Shown: positions 1 to 7,246 of the stretch, one piece after another | Position numbering within the stretch: position 1 is the stretch's first letter | How the letters are laid out: every line of letters begins with the position of its first letter | DNA from: Planctomycetaceae bacterium | GTDB lineage: Bacteria > Planctomycetota > Planctomycetia > Pirellulales > Pirellulaceae | Length of the DNA: 53,017 bases | Reading direction: 5' to 3' | NCBI GenBank assembly: GCA_002709225.1 | Contig: PAQH01000157.1 | Location: 1-53,017 of the forward strand | Translations under genes and position numbers: made by a program | Notes under the pieces: model-generated | The model's input: the letters and a program-made list of their open reading frames with translations, nothing else | Databases searched by the model: none | Told to the model about the DNA's origin: nothing

Positions 1-448
1 CGATGGGTAGACCCAAACCTTCGTCGTCGGTGCCGCAGATATTACCGTAGGTAGTCCCGCTGCCGGTATAGCGCACCCATGCTTCGATGGTCCATGCTTG
101 CGTGCAAGGCCGCAAATGGAGCTTGTCGTTGTTCTTCGGTCCAATCAGGAGATTCGCGTCATCCTTGCGGCGTTCAAAACGCGCTGTCGCGCCGAAACCG
201 GGACGCTGGCCCCATAGCGCCTGCCTATTGGCCCGCAACGTCAGGGCAGGGTCGCCCAACGCATCGTCTGCTGTGTTTCCTGCGCCCTCGTCAAAGTGGT
301 ACAGTACGACCGTGTGCTCGTCCGGCACGAAGGGTTTCCTCCAGTCCGATCCCTCGTCGCCTCTGGCAAAATTCACGGTTTTGTCATCCTGGGCAAAGAC
401 CAGACCGATACCCAGCAACATCATTGCAACATTACGAGTACGAAACAT
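1..448 (-). CDS. Secreted LamG-domain protein, 5' part only (cut by window start)
   Basis: The first 149 codons of a gene that runs off the left edge are seen on the minus strand; no stop is reached. The start ATG (446-448) has a GGAG Shine-Dalgarno 9 nt upstream. The product begins MFRTRNVAMMLLGIGLVFA, a short Sec-type signal peptide, and continues with HTVVLYHFDEGAGNTADDA and later TIEAWVRYTGSG. Those two stretches are the classic N-terminal strands of a LamG / concanavalin-A-like jelly-roll domain. Such domains bind or display carbohydrates in secreted planctomycete proteins. The rest of the protein is outside the window, so any catalytic part is unknown. The family call is from sequence pattern; the role is inference. 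Confidence 0.85.
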   Translation of the reverse strand, partial: MFRTRNVAMMLLGIGLVFAQDDKTVNFARGDEGSDWRKPFVPDEHTVVLYHFDEGAGNTADDALGDPALTLRANRQALWGQRPGFGATARFERRKDDANLLIGPKNNDKLHLRPCTQAWTIEAWVRYTGSGTTYGNICGTDDEGLGLPI

Positions 449-463
449 GGGAATGTTCTCCTC

Positions 464-499
464 TGTTTGAGTTGCTACACTTGTTTGAGTCACTACGCC
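464..499. repeat. Tandem 18-bp imperfect direct repeat upstream of LamG gene
   Basis: Two adjacent 18-bp units start at 464 and 482. Both open with TGTTTGAGT and share 14 of 18 bases. They lie 16-51 bp upstream of the LamG gene start (448, minus strand), where an operator or a leader element would sit. Function is inference only. Confidence 0.4.
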
Positions 500-940
500 A
501 CACCAGGTATCTCCACTGGGGTAAAGTGGGCGGGTTGAAGTATTCCAAGTCCAGACCTATAGGCCTTCAAGAGAAGCAATTGCTGCCCTCTGTTGTTGAT
601 AACGATGCCGGCGGGTTGTTCCGACCTCCAAGACGATCGCGATCAAGAAGAAAACAACAAGAAATGTCCGCAAACTAAAGGGGCACCAGCGGCGTTTGCG
701 TGTAGGCTGATTTGCCATGACGTGTCGACCACTGCGACCGATTATTCTGTGTGCGGCTACTGATAGTGATTTGAATCCCCGGTTAAGGCCAAGAGTAATG
801 GAAACCGTCTGCTGCTTCCACTTGTCCGGCGACTATATGCACCCGAGTGGACGGTAACCAGACATCATCGGGCCCATGTGGCGTCGTCTTCCTGACCATG
901 GGTCGGGGCAACACGAAAACCGTTCCAAAATCACTTTTGC
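500..940. other. Intergenic region, no supported gene
   Basis: No frame here has a convincing start, ribosome-binding site or recognisable domain. The overlapping open frames on the plus strand are arginine/serine-rich and antisense to, or upstream of, the LamG gene. The right end leads into an LRR remnant, so part of this stretch may be older decayed coding DNA that can no longer be read. Confidence 0.5.
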
Positions 941-1097
941 GACGCTGGGCTGGTGCGGGAAATGACCAACCTGCAGGAGCTTTGGCTGGGTGCATCTCAA
1001 GGGGCTAACGAATCTGGAGAGTCTCGTCCTCGCGGGCTACACTCAGATCACCGACGCCGCAATCACCGGTCTGAAGCAGGCGTTACCGAACTTGTAG
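941..1097 (+). pseudogene. Leucine-rich-repeat protein remnant, frameshifted
   Basis: Two reading frames together spell the end of a planctomycete-type LRR protein. One frame gives DAGLVREMTNLQELWLG (from 941). A second frame then gives WVHLKGLTNLESLVLAG followed by YTQITDAAITGLKQALPNL and a TAG stop at 1095-1097. The L-xx-L-x-L-xx-T/Q-I-T-D-A pattern is the LRR consensus common in planctomycetes. The change of frame near 980-990, and the absence of any upstream start or further repeats, mark it as a relic of a larger gene. It is not part of the lipoprotein gene downstream, although one frame happens to stay open into it. Confidence 0.6.
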
Positions 1098-1174
1098 ATC
1101 ACGAAGTAGCCGCACCGCCGCTCCTGCGGCCGGTGCGGATCCGGTTGCTGGCCACGCTGCGCGCTAGGCTCAGG

Positions 1175-1223
1175 GCGCAAGGTGTGTGTAAATTTCCTCG
1201 GATTTTTCACACACCCCTTGCGC
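1175..1223 (+). terminator. Hairpin between LRR relic and lipoprotein gene
   Basis: The arm GCGCAAGGTGTGTG at 1175 is answered by CACACACCCCTTGCGC ending at 1223, a long imperfect stem with an AT-rich loop (one small bulge). It could be the old terminator of the LRR gene or a leader structure of the lipoprotein gene, whose ATG is 53 bp further on. There is no clear T-run. Confidence 0.45.
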
Positions 1224-1276
1224 GCGGTGGGCTTTATATTACGGCCGTCTGGATGCGCCAAGCGAAGGAGCTGAAC

Positions 1277-2950
1277 ATGAAACGTCTGCTGGGCCTGCTG
1301 CTGGTGATGGGGATCGTCGGGTGTGGGGGCGGGGGAAACGGCGGCAACACCGCCGGTCCGAATGTGATTGCGAAGGACCAATCGGTTACTGAGTCGGTCG
1401 CGGAAAGAGAAACGTCCCCGGGTGCTGATGCGAACGCAGCGATACCCGCCAACGGAAGAGCGTACATCAAGAAGTACGACACGGATGGTGATGGCACGGT
1501 TTCCAAGGAAGAATTCAAAGCGCACCCCGAGACGTCCGAGCAAATGAAGTCGAGGATCGACAGTTTCTGGTCGTTTATGGCAGGGGACGATGGCGTGATC
1601 GACGAAAAAGAGGCCGACGACATGCTCAAGAGAAGCCAAAACCGCGGCAGGGGCGGCGTACGTCCCAGTAGTGAAGTTGCCAGTGCCGATACTAGTGATA
1701 GCCGTCGCAGTGGCCGAGGTTGGATCCGCTTGAAGGAAAATGACTCCGATGGTGACGGCAAGATCAGTAAGGATGAGGCACCGGAACGCATCAAGCGATT
1801 TTTTGAACGCATGGACAAGAATAAAAACGGATTTATCGAAGAGTCCGAAGTGGGTGGCAGCGGCGGTAGCAGCCGTGGTGGCGGAGAACGGACTGTTAAG
1901 GGTGATAGTGACGGTGTTGGTCGCCCAGCAACATCCGCCGTACAAGCAACGCGACAATCTGCGTGGCGCACACAGTCAGCCAATAACCTCAAGCAAATCG
2001 CATTGGCATTCCACAACTACCACGACTCCTACAACTGTTTCCCAACGACGGTGATGCTTGGACCGGACGGCAAGACTCCCCACAGCTGGCGGGTCGCAAT
2101 TCTGCCCTTCCTGGAAGCCGATCCACTTTACAAAGAGTATCGATTGGACGAACCCTGGGATAGCGACCACAACAAGCGACTGCTGTCTCGGATGCCGAAT
2201 ACCTATCGTCACCCGTCCGATCCAGCAGACAGTACCGTCAGCTCGTATTACGGGCTGTCCGGTAAGACCGGCGTATTTACCAAACAGGGCCTCACGTTCC
2301 GCCAAATTACTGATGGTACTTCGAACACGGTTCTGGTAGTTGAGGCGCGACGGCCCATTCCCTGGACAAAGCCGCAGGACATTCCTTTTGTGCCCGAAAC
2401 ACTGCCCCAACTCGGTGGTTATTCGGACTGGGGGTTTCAGGCTGCGTTTTGCGATAGCTCGGTACGGTTTATCGCCAACTCCGTTGATGGCGAGACCCTG
2501 AGACGTTACTTCCAAGTCAACGACCGCCAGTCGATCCCACCCGGCCGTCGCGGTGGCCGAGGTTGGATCCGCTTGAAGGAAAATGACTCCGATGGCGACG
2601 GCAAGATAAGTAAGGATGAGGCACCGGAAAACATCAAGCGATTTTTTGATCGCATGGACAGAAACAACGATGGGTTCATCGAAGAGTCCGAAGTGGGGGG
2701 CAGAGGCCGTGACCGTGAAGATGCCCGTGGCCGTGACCGTGAGGATGCCCGTGGCCGTGACCGTGAGGATGCCCGTGGCCGTGACCGTGCAGGTGCCCGT
2801 GATGGCGACAGGGCAGGTGAACGCTCGCGCCGTGAGCGGCGGCGGCCATCCCGGGAAGAATTGATCAAACGGTTCGACAAGGATGGTGATGGAAAACTGA
2901 ATGACAACGAAAGTCGGGCTGCACTGCGCGCCCTGAGGGATGCCCAGTAG
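1277..2950 (+). CDS. EF-hand lipoprotein with central DUF1559-like domain
   Basis: The open frame extends further upstream, but ATG 1277 is chosen: it is preceded by GGAG and opens a lipoprotein signal, MKRLLGLLLVMGIVGC, with lipobox I-V-G-C and lipidated Cys16. The 557-residue product has EF-hand loops at about 68-79 (DTDGDGTVSKEE), 156-167, 180-191, 437-448, 461-472 and 534-545. A DUF1559-like domain at about 225-415 (NNLKQIALAFHNYHDSYNCF, then ITDGTSNTVLVVE and FCDSSVRFI) lies between two nearly identical EF-hand modules (146-194 and 426-475). Residues 476-505 are a charged RGRDREDA repeat. DUF1559 proteins normally carry a pilin-like N-terminal helix; here a lipid anchor replaces it. Expected location is the envelope and calcium binding is likely; the role is unknown. 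Confidence 0.85.
   Translation: MKRLLGLLLVMGIVGCGGGGNGGNTAGPNVIAKDQSVTESVAERETSPGADANAAIPANGRAYIKKYDTDGDGTVSKEEFKAHPETSEQMKSRIDSFWSFMAGDDGVIDEKEADDMLKRSQNRGRGGVRPSSEVASADTSDSRRSGRGWIRLKENDSDGDGKISKDEAPERIKRFFERMDKNKNGFIEESEVGGSGGSSRGGGERTVKGDSDGVGRPATSAVQATRQSAWRTQSANNLKQIALAFHNYHDSYNCFPTTVMLGPDGKTPHSWRVAILPFLEADPLYKEYRLDEPWDSDHNKRLLSRMPNTYRHPSDPADSTVSSYYGLSGKTGVFTKQGLTFRQITDGTSNTVLVVEARRPIPWTKPQDIPFVPETLPQLGGYSDWGFQAAFCDSSVRFIANSVDGETLRRYFQVNDRQSIPPGRRGGRGWIRLKENDSDGDGKISKDEAPENIKRFFDRMDRNNDGFIEESEVGGRGRDREDARGRDREDARGRDREDARGRDRAGARDGDRAGERSRRERRRPSREELIKRFDKDGDGKLNDNESRAALRALRDAQ
1701..1860 (+). repeat. Duplicated EF-hand module, copy 1
   Basis: About 160 bp encoding a paired EF-hand is repeated, without indels, at 2544-2703 inside the same gene. 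The two copies differ at scattered positions only. This indicates a recent intragenic duplication or gene conversion. Confidence 0.8.
2544..2703 (+). repeat. Duplicated EF-hand module, copy 2
   Basis: Second copy of the module at 1701-1860. It starts at GCCGTCGCGGTGGCCGAGG and ends just before the 24-bp repeats. It lies after the DUF1559-like domain, so that domain is bracketed by the two copies. Confidence 0.8.
2703..2798 (+). repeat. Four tandem 24-bp units, RGRDREDA coding
   Basis: The unit GTGGCCGTGACCGTGAGGAT plus GCCC repeats about four times in frame and encodes a charged Arg/Asp octapeptide. The copies are almost identical, so copy number probably varies between strains. It is a coding minisatellite, not a CRISPR. 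Confidence 0.85.
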
Positions 2951-2988
2951 CCTGTTGCGCCACCGTATCCGTGCCTGCTACCGGGGTG

Positions 2989-3019
2989 TCAGCAGCGGGG
3001 CGGTTAGTCCCGCTGCTGA
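2989..3019. terminator. Bidirectional terminator between convergent genes
   Basis: A perfect 11-bp inverted repeat, TCAGCAGCGGG / CCCGCTGCTGA, with a 9-nt loop lies between the lipoprotein gene (plus) and the DUF1801 gene (minus), overlapping the last codons of the latter. No strong T-run is present on either side. Confidence 0.55.
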
Positions 3020-3375
3020 TTCGCTTTGGCGGCTTGTTTGATCCAACTGGTGAACTGCCGTTTCTTGACTTCTTTTGAGACGTGGATTTTCACGTGGCGC
3101 ATGTTCTTGCCCGACCCTTCCAGCAGGCCATCAGGGTCGTTGAGTTGGGTGCCGCTCAGATGGAATTGTAATGCGATGTACTTCTTTGCCTTACGGAGCG
3201 AGCAGACCGGGCCGCTCTGTTCGTAGACCGGCACGCCCCATTTAATGCATTCGCTGGCAGTGGGGGCCGCTTTCTGGATTAGCGTGCGCAGTTCGGCGGC
3301 GAGACTGGCCAGCGGTTCCTCGAGGGCGGCAAACCACTGGTCGGCGCCGTCGCCGTAATCTTCTCGGGATTTCAT
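3004..3375 (-). CDS. DUF1801 domain protein
   Basis: This 123-residue protein matches the DUF1801 (YdhG-like) family: ADQWFAALEEPLASLAAEL near the N-terminus, the ECIKWGVPVY core at about 42-51, and IALQFHLSGT followed by a short C-terminal helix. The family has an alpha/beta fold with no established enzymatic activity and is usually a single small cytosolic domain, so it looks complete. The start ATG has AGGAG 9 nt upstream. It is convergent with the EF-hand lipoprotein gene and divergent from the TAXI-protein gene, so it appears to be a single-gene transcript. No function can be inferred from the neighbours. Confidence 0.85.
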   Translation of the reverse strand: MKSREDYGDGADQWFAALEEPLASLAAELRTLIQKAAPTASECIKWGVPVYEQSGPVCSLRKAKKYIALQFHLSGTQLNDPDGLLEGSGKNMRHVKIHVSKEVKKRQFTSWIKQAAKANQQRD

Positions 3376-3714
3376 GCTCGTTGCTCCTCTTTGGAGCGGT
3401 GCGATCTGATTGTGGAATCGTTGTCGCTGCAGTTGAGAACGCTTTCAATCTTACCGCAGCACCGGTGCAGAATCCATGTTTTTGCCCAGGTGCGGTCCCT
3501 GGCCTGACGGGCATGATCTGCGAGTGGCGTGGATGGAGTCGACGCACTGGTTTGCCCGCCCAATCTGTGGTCGGCGGTAGATCCGTTTGTTACGCTGGGA
3601 CGGTGAGGCTGATGGGTGTCAGCACCGGGAATGGTGTCGCGCGGACTAGGAACCGTGTCTGTTCGCTTTCTGGTAGCGCGGTTCCGTATCGTAAAACAAG
3701 GTGGTCAGGTTATC
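3376..3714. other. Divergent intergenic region
   Basis: This 339-bp stretch separates two divergently read genes and should hold both promoters. The TAXI-gene frame remains open back to 3616, but no good start or ribosome-binding site supports translation there. No further gene, repeat or operator was recognised. Confidence 0.5.
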
Positions 3715-5046
3715 GTGCGTGAAGAGACTCTAAGGAGACTGCGTTTTGCCCCCGTTGCGGTGGCGTTGTTGTTGATGGTGGTATTTGCCTCGTTAACGCT
3801 GCGCTCCAAACGTAAAGTGCTGGTGTTTGCGACGGGTTCGGACGTGGGGTTGTACCATCTGTTGGCAAGCCGTATTGAGAAAGCGGTTGAACGCAGTCAT
3901 GCCGATGTGGCCATTGAGCTGATTACCAGTGCTGGAAGCACTGAGAATATTGCTTGCTTGGAGCGCAAGGAGGCTCAGATTGCGCTGGTACAGAATGATG
4001 CCCGAGGAGGGAAGTCAGTCCGCAGCATTGCCGCCCTCTACCCCGAAGTGTTGCATTTAATCTGTCGCAGCGACAGGAATATTCGCTCCCTGGGCGACCT
4101 GAAAGAACGGCGAATTGGCATCGGCGCGGTCGGAAGCGGTACCGAGCAACTTACCAGCAAATTACTTGAGTTTGTTGGCGTTAGCCTCGACCCGAAAAGG
4201 GTTTGGCGGGGGTCGTTTTCCGAATCATTGCAGTTGGTCAAGTCAGGTGAATTGGACGGGACATTTATCCTGGCAGGTGTCGGTGCGGAGATGATTGAGA
4301 CCGTGATGCGCGACCAGCGGGTGGAACTGGTGCCCATTCAAATGGGCGAGCATCGAGCTAAGGAGGCGAAAGACATCGCGCAGGAGTTTGTCGACGGGTT
4401 TCGCGTACACTATCCCCACATTGCACCTTACACAATTCCCCTAATGGCGTATGAAGGGCGTCCAGCGGCTCCGGTACCCACCTTGAGTGTGCAAGCTGTA
4501 CTGGTGTGCCATGAAAAGGTCGCTGTGGAACTTGTCGAACGTATCACTAAGACCCTGTTTGGGCAGCGCGCGGTGTTATCGCAACAGGACACGACGTTTG
4601 CGCATTTGAATGAACAGAGTGCCCAGGCGTCGCTTCAGTTTCCGTTACATACCGGGGCCGACAACTATTACCGCCGCCGGGAACCTGGATTTTTGAACGA
4701 GAATGCCGAGGCGATGGGTTTCTTGGTGACAGTAGCGTTGCTAATCTGGAGCGTCCTGTCGTGGGCACAACGTTGGTATGGGCAGCGCCGCAAGAACCGG
4801 GTGGATATCTACTACCAGTCAATTGAAGCCTTGTCGCGTCGAGTAGGAGACGTGACCTGTTTGCAGGAACTGGAGACTCTGGAGTCGGAGTTACAGCAGA
4901 TCGGCAGGCAAGCAGGCCAAGAGCTTGTCGAAGAGACCCTGGCCGCCGATGAGTCATACATTATTTACCAGACGATGTTTGGGGACTGTCGCACTTCGTT
5001 GGAGCAAATTCGAGTGCGTCTGCTTAGTGCCGCTGACACCGCTTGA
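3715..5046 (+). CDS. TAXI-family substrate-binding protein, membrane-anchored
   Basis: The product (443 aa from GTG 3715, chosen for an AAGGTGG site upstream) matches TAXI-type TRAP periplasmic binding proteins: VLVFATGSDVGLYHLLASRI, SAGSTENIACLERKEAQIAL, an AVGSGTEQLTSKLLEF core, and PLHTGADNYYRRREPGFLNE near the end of the binding domain. Unusually, it is held by two membrane segments, one N-terminal (about 11-29) instead of a cleaved signal, and one after the binding domain (about 335-351, FLVTVALLIWSVLSW). A roughly 90-residue charged, probably helical cytoplasmic tail follows. No TRAP permease gene is adjacent. The layout suggests a ligand sensor or an orphan binding protein rather than a classical transport component; that is inference. 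Confidence 0.8.
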   Translation: MREETLRRLRFAPVAVALLLMVVFASLTLRSKRKVLVFATGSDVGLYHLLASRIEKAVERSHADVAIELITSAGSTENIACLERKEAQIALVQNDARGGKSVRSIAALYPEVLHLICRSDRNIRSLGDLKERRIGIGAVGSGTEQLTSKLLEFVGVSLDPKRVWRGSFSESLQLVKSGELDGTFILAGVGAEMIETVMRDQRVELVPIQMGEHRAKEAKDIAQEFVDGFRVHYPHIAPYTIPLMAYEGRPAAPVPTLSVQAVLVCHEKVAVELVERITKTLFGQRAVLSQQDTTFAHLNEQSAQASLQFPLHTGADNYYRRREPGFLNENAEAMGFLVTVALLIWSVLSWAQRWYGQRRKNRVDIYYQSIEALSRRVGDVTCLQELETLESELQQIGRQAGQELVEETLAADESYIIYQTMFGDCRTSLEQIRVRLLSAADTA

Positions 5047-5150
5047 TGTGGTGATAGGATGGCAGCGCGTAAGATTCAATCGGTCGGTGGCGCCGCGTCT
5101 TTGTGGTTGCCGTGTTATGTCACGAGTCGTTGTTGATCGAGGAAGCGGGT

Positions 5151-5546
5151 ATGTCACAGTACGAGCGATGTGTCATCGATCCCGGGTCGTTTCCAGTCTG
5201 GGAAGCGCCGGACGGTTCACGCCGGGTTCAGAGTTTGATTTCATCGGAGAGTTGTGGCGCTCCGGATATGGCGGCGGGTTTGTGGTGGCTCAAACCGGGT
5301 GAGGAATGTGAGACCGATATCCATCCAGATGCTTCCGAGCTCTACTACGTGGTGAGTGGGGCAGGCGTGTTGCGGCTGGGCGAAGAGCGATTTCAGGTGC
5401 GTCAGGGCATGACGGTGTACATTCCGATGGGGGTGGAACATCAGACGTTCAACACCGGAACGGAGGATCTCTGTTATTTCTGGGCCTTTGCCCCACCACC
5501 GGGTGGGCCGTCGAAAGCAGAGGAGCAGGGCTGGAAGCAAATCTAA
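5151..5546 (+). CDS. Cupin-domain protein
   Basis: A small (131 aa) single-domain cupin. ATG 5151 is preferred over upstream in-frame starts because GAGGAAG lies 6 nt before it. The cupin motif 1 region reads WLKPGEECETDIHPDASELY with a final Glu, and motif 2 reads PMGVEHQTFNTG; together they supply the His/Glu metal ligands of a Cupin_2 fold, although the first motif has His-x-Asp rather than His-x-His. Small cupins of this kind bind a metal and act as isomerases, dioxygenases or sugar-binding proteins; the substrate is not deducible. It follows the TAXI gene by about 100 bp and is convergent with the esterase gene. Confidence 0.85.
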   Translation: MSQYERCVIDPGSFPVWEAPDGSRRVQSLISSESCGAPDMAAGLWWLKPGEECETDIHPDASELYYVVSGAGVLRLGEERFQVRQGMTVYIPMGVEHQTFNTGTEDLCYFWAFAPPPGGPSKAEEQGWKQI

Positions 5547-5584
5547 GCAGAGTCAGCGCCTGCACGCTTCAGGGCGTTTTGGGC

Positions 5585-7111
5585 CTATGGATCGAGCTCT
5601 GCAGGAGGTGCGACGTCAGGTTGGCGCAGCCGTTTGTGCTGCAGGAGCCATTGGTAGAGTTTGGGGTCGTCGTACGCTTCCTCCCAGGCGTTGTGACCGG
5701 TGTCCGGGTAGATGGTGAAACGGACCTTTCCTCCCAATTGCTCGATGGCACGGACCATGGCCTCGGAACGCGACAGAGGGACGACGTCGTCCTGGGCGCC
5801 ATGAAATACCCAAATTGGCAACGCTTTCAAGGCATTCGCGGTCGCTGGGCGTCCACCTCCGCAGATCGGTACGATCGCCGCGAAACGTTTCGGGTAGGCC
5901 GCGGCCAGCGCCCAGGTGCCGTAGCCGCCCATGCTCAGCCCGGTCAGATAAATGCGGTCTTCGTCGATCTGGTACCTGCCAACCGCGTCCGTCAGCAGGG
6001 CGTCAAGTTTGACCGGGTCCCAGCCTCGTCGCCGTGACTGGGGGGCCAGTACGATGAACTGGTCGAGGGGAGATCCAGTTGGTGGCGGCAGCATGCTAGG
6101 AATGCCATTGCGTTTCACGCGGTCTAGGTTGGTACCGGAACTTCCAGCGCCGTGCAGAAACATTAGCAGTGGCCAAGACGGGCCATCGCGCCGATACCCT
6201 TTGGGGAAGTGGAGCAGATACGGCATCTGGACAGGAACCGTGATTTCTCCTTGAAAAAGTTTTTTCTGCAAACTCGGGAGTACTGTACGTTTACCGGGAG
6301 TGCTGGCGGGCGCAGGGTCTGTTCCCCGGTCCTGGGTGGGAGGCTTACTGTGCGTATTGAAGAAATCGAAGATCTCTGGAAAGTGCTGGAAGGCCGGTTT
6401 CACGTGGTCTCCGCCCGCGACCTCGATATAGCGATGTTTCATTTCCAGGTCCTTCATTCGCTGTACCCACCTTCGTGTTGCGTAGACAAGCCTGTCACGG
6501 TCGCCTTGCACCACGATCACTGGGATGTGTCTCGCTTTCACCAAGTCGCGGCGGCTGCGCGGGCTGGCCGGCGCGAGCGGTGCCAGCGCCGCCCAGATAT
6601 CGGGGTATTTCATTGCCAGGTGCCAGGTGCCCCCGCCTCCCATGGAGTGACCCATCAGGTAGATCCGCAGGCTGTTAACGTTAAATTCCTGGCGGATGAT
6701 CCTCAGTACATTCATCACATCCTGTTCACTGAGCTCGCCCAGGTTCTCAGGGTCGGATCTCCGTCCACCACCTGGGCCCCGACTGCCATACCAGCCACGA
6801 GAGTTGTAGCCCATTGGCGCTACCACCAGGTAACCGAATTGCTCCGCATGACGGGTCAGGCCAGGGTAACGCATGATGCCGCTTGGGCTGCTCCCCAGGC
6901 CGTGAAGCGCGACGATCAAGGGTGAGGATTTATCGGAGTCGTAGCTGGTTGGCACGTAGAGCGCGTATTCCATCTCCTTGTCGGCGGCTTTGAAGTCGTA
7001 GAACCGTTTCTGCACCCGTCCTGGTGTGATCTGGGCGGACGCCTGACAGGGCAGCAGCAGGCAAACGAGCGACAGCAAGAGTAGGGAAGTCCGCACCAGG
7101 CTAGTCTCCAA
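5585..7111 (-). CDS. Secreted esterase with two tandem alpha/beta-hydrolase domains
   Basis: The 508-residue protein has a Sec signal peptide (to about residue 26, LLPCQASAQ). Two complete alpha/beta-hydrolase domains of the LpqC / polyhydroxybutyrate-depolymerase / feruloyl-esterase type follow. Domain 1 has HGLGSSPSG, nucleophile elbow GHSMGG, acid region QGDRDRLV and a late GGDH. Domain 2 has HGAGSSG, elbow GLSMGG, HGAQDDVVP and DTGHNAW. Both domains keep the Ser-Asp-His triad, so both may be active. Likely role is extracellular or periplasmic ester hydrolysis, for example on plant or algal polymer side groups. It is convergent with the cupin gene; the enolase-family gene lies upstream on the same strand, 135 bp away. 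Confidence 0.88.
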   Translation of the reverse strand: METSLVRTSLLLLSLVCLLLPCQASAQITPGRVQKRFYDFKAADKEMEYALYVPTSYDSDKSSPLIVALHGLGSSPSGIMRYPGLTRHAEQFGYLVVAPMGYNSRGWYGSRGPGGGRRSDPENLGELSEQDVMNVLRIIRQEFNVNSLRIYLMGHSMGGGGTWHLAMKYPDIWAALAPLAPASPRSRRDLVKARHIPVIVVQGDRDRLVYATRRWVQRMKDLEMKHRYIEVAGGDHVKPAFQHFPEIFDFFNTHSKPPTQDRGTDPAPASTPGKRTVLPSLQKKLFQGEITVPVQMPYLLHFPKGYRRDGPSWPLLMFLHGAGSSGTNLDRVKRNGIPSMLPPPTGSPLDQFIVLAPQSRRRGWDPVKLDALLTDAVGRYQIDEDRIYLTGLSMGGYGTWALAAAYPKRFAAIVPICGGGRPATANALKALPIWVFHGAQDDVVPLSRSEAMVRAIEQLGGKVRFTIYPDTGHNAWEEAYDDPKLYQWLLQHKRLRQPDVAPPAELDP

Positions 7112-7246
7112 TTACGGCAGAAACGAGTCCCGCAGAAAATTACGGTCCGTTGTCTTGTGAGCAGTTAGTGGCCGTCTCAGCTGTACCACCACGCTGAGCG
7201 AGCTGGTGGTCCGCGCCGGACAGGATCATTCTAGCAGTTGCGGGCG

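Noticed and set aside
768-790. tRNA T-arm-like string GATTTGAATCCCC
   Set aside because: No acceptor or anticodon stem can be built around it and there is no CCA end in place.
953-1276. N-terminal extension of the lipoprotein frame
   Set aside because: The extension covers the LRR relic and a hairpin; the lipoprotein signal at 1277 with an upstream GGAG is the real start.
1043-1957. Minus-strand open frame (304 codons) opposite the EF-hand lipoprotein
   Set aside because: Antisense shadow of a repetitive Asp/Gly/Lys-rich gene; no start signal and no recognisable domain.
2703-2798. Tandem 24-bp repeats as a CRISPR array
   Set aside because: Units are directly adjacent with no spacers, lie in frame inside a gene and encode a charged octapeptide.
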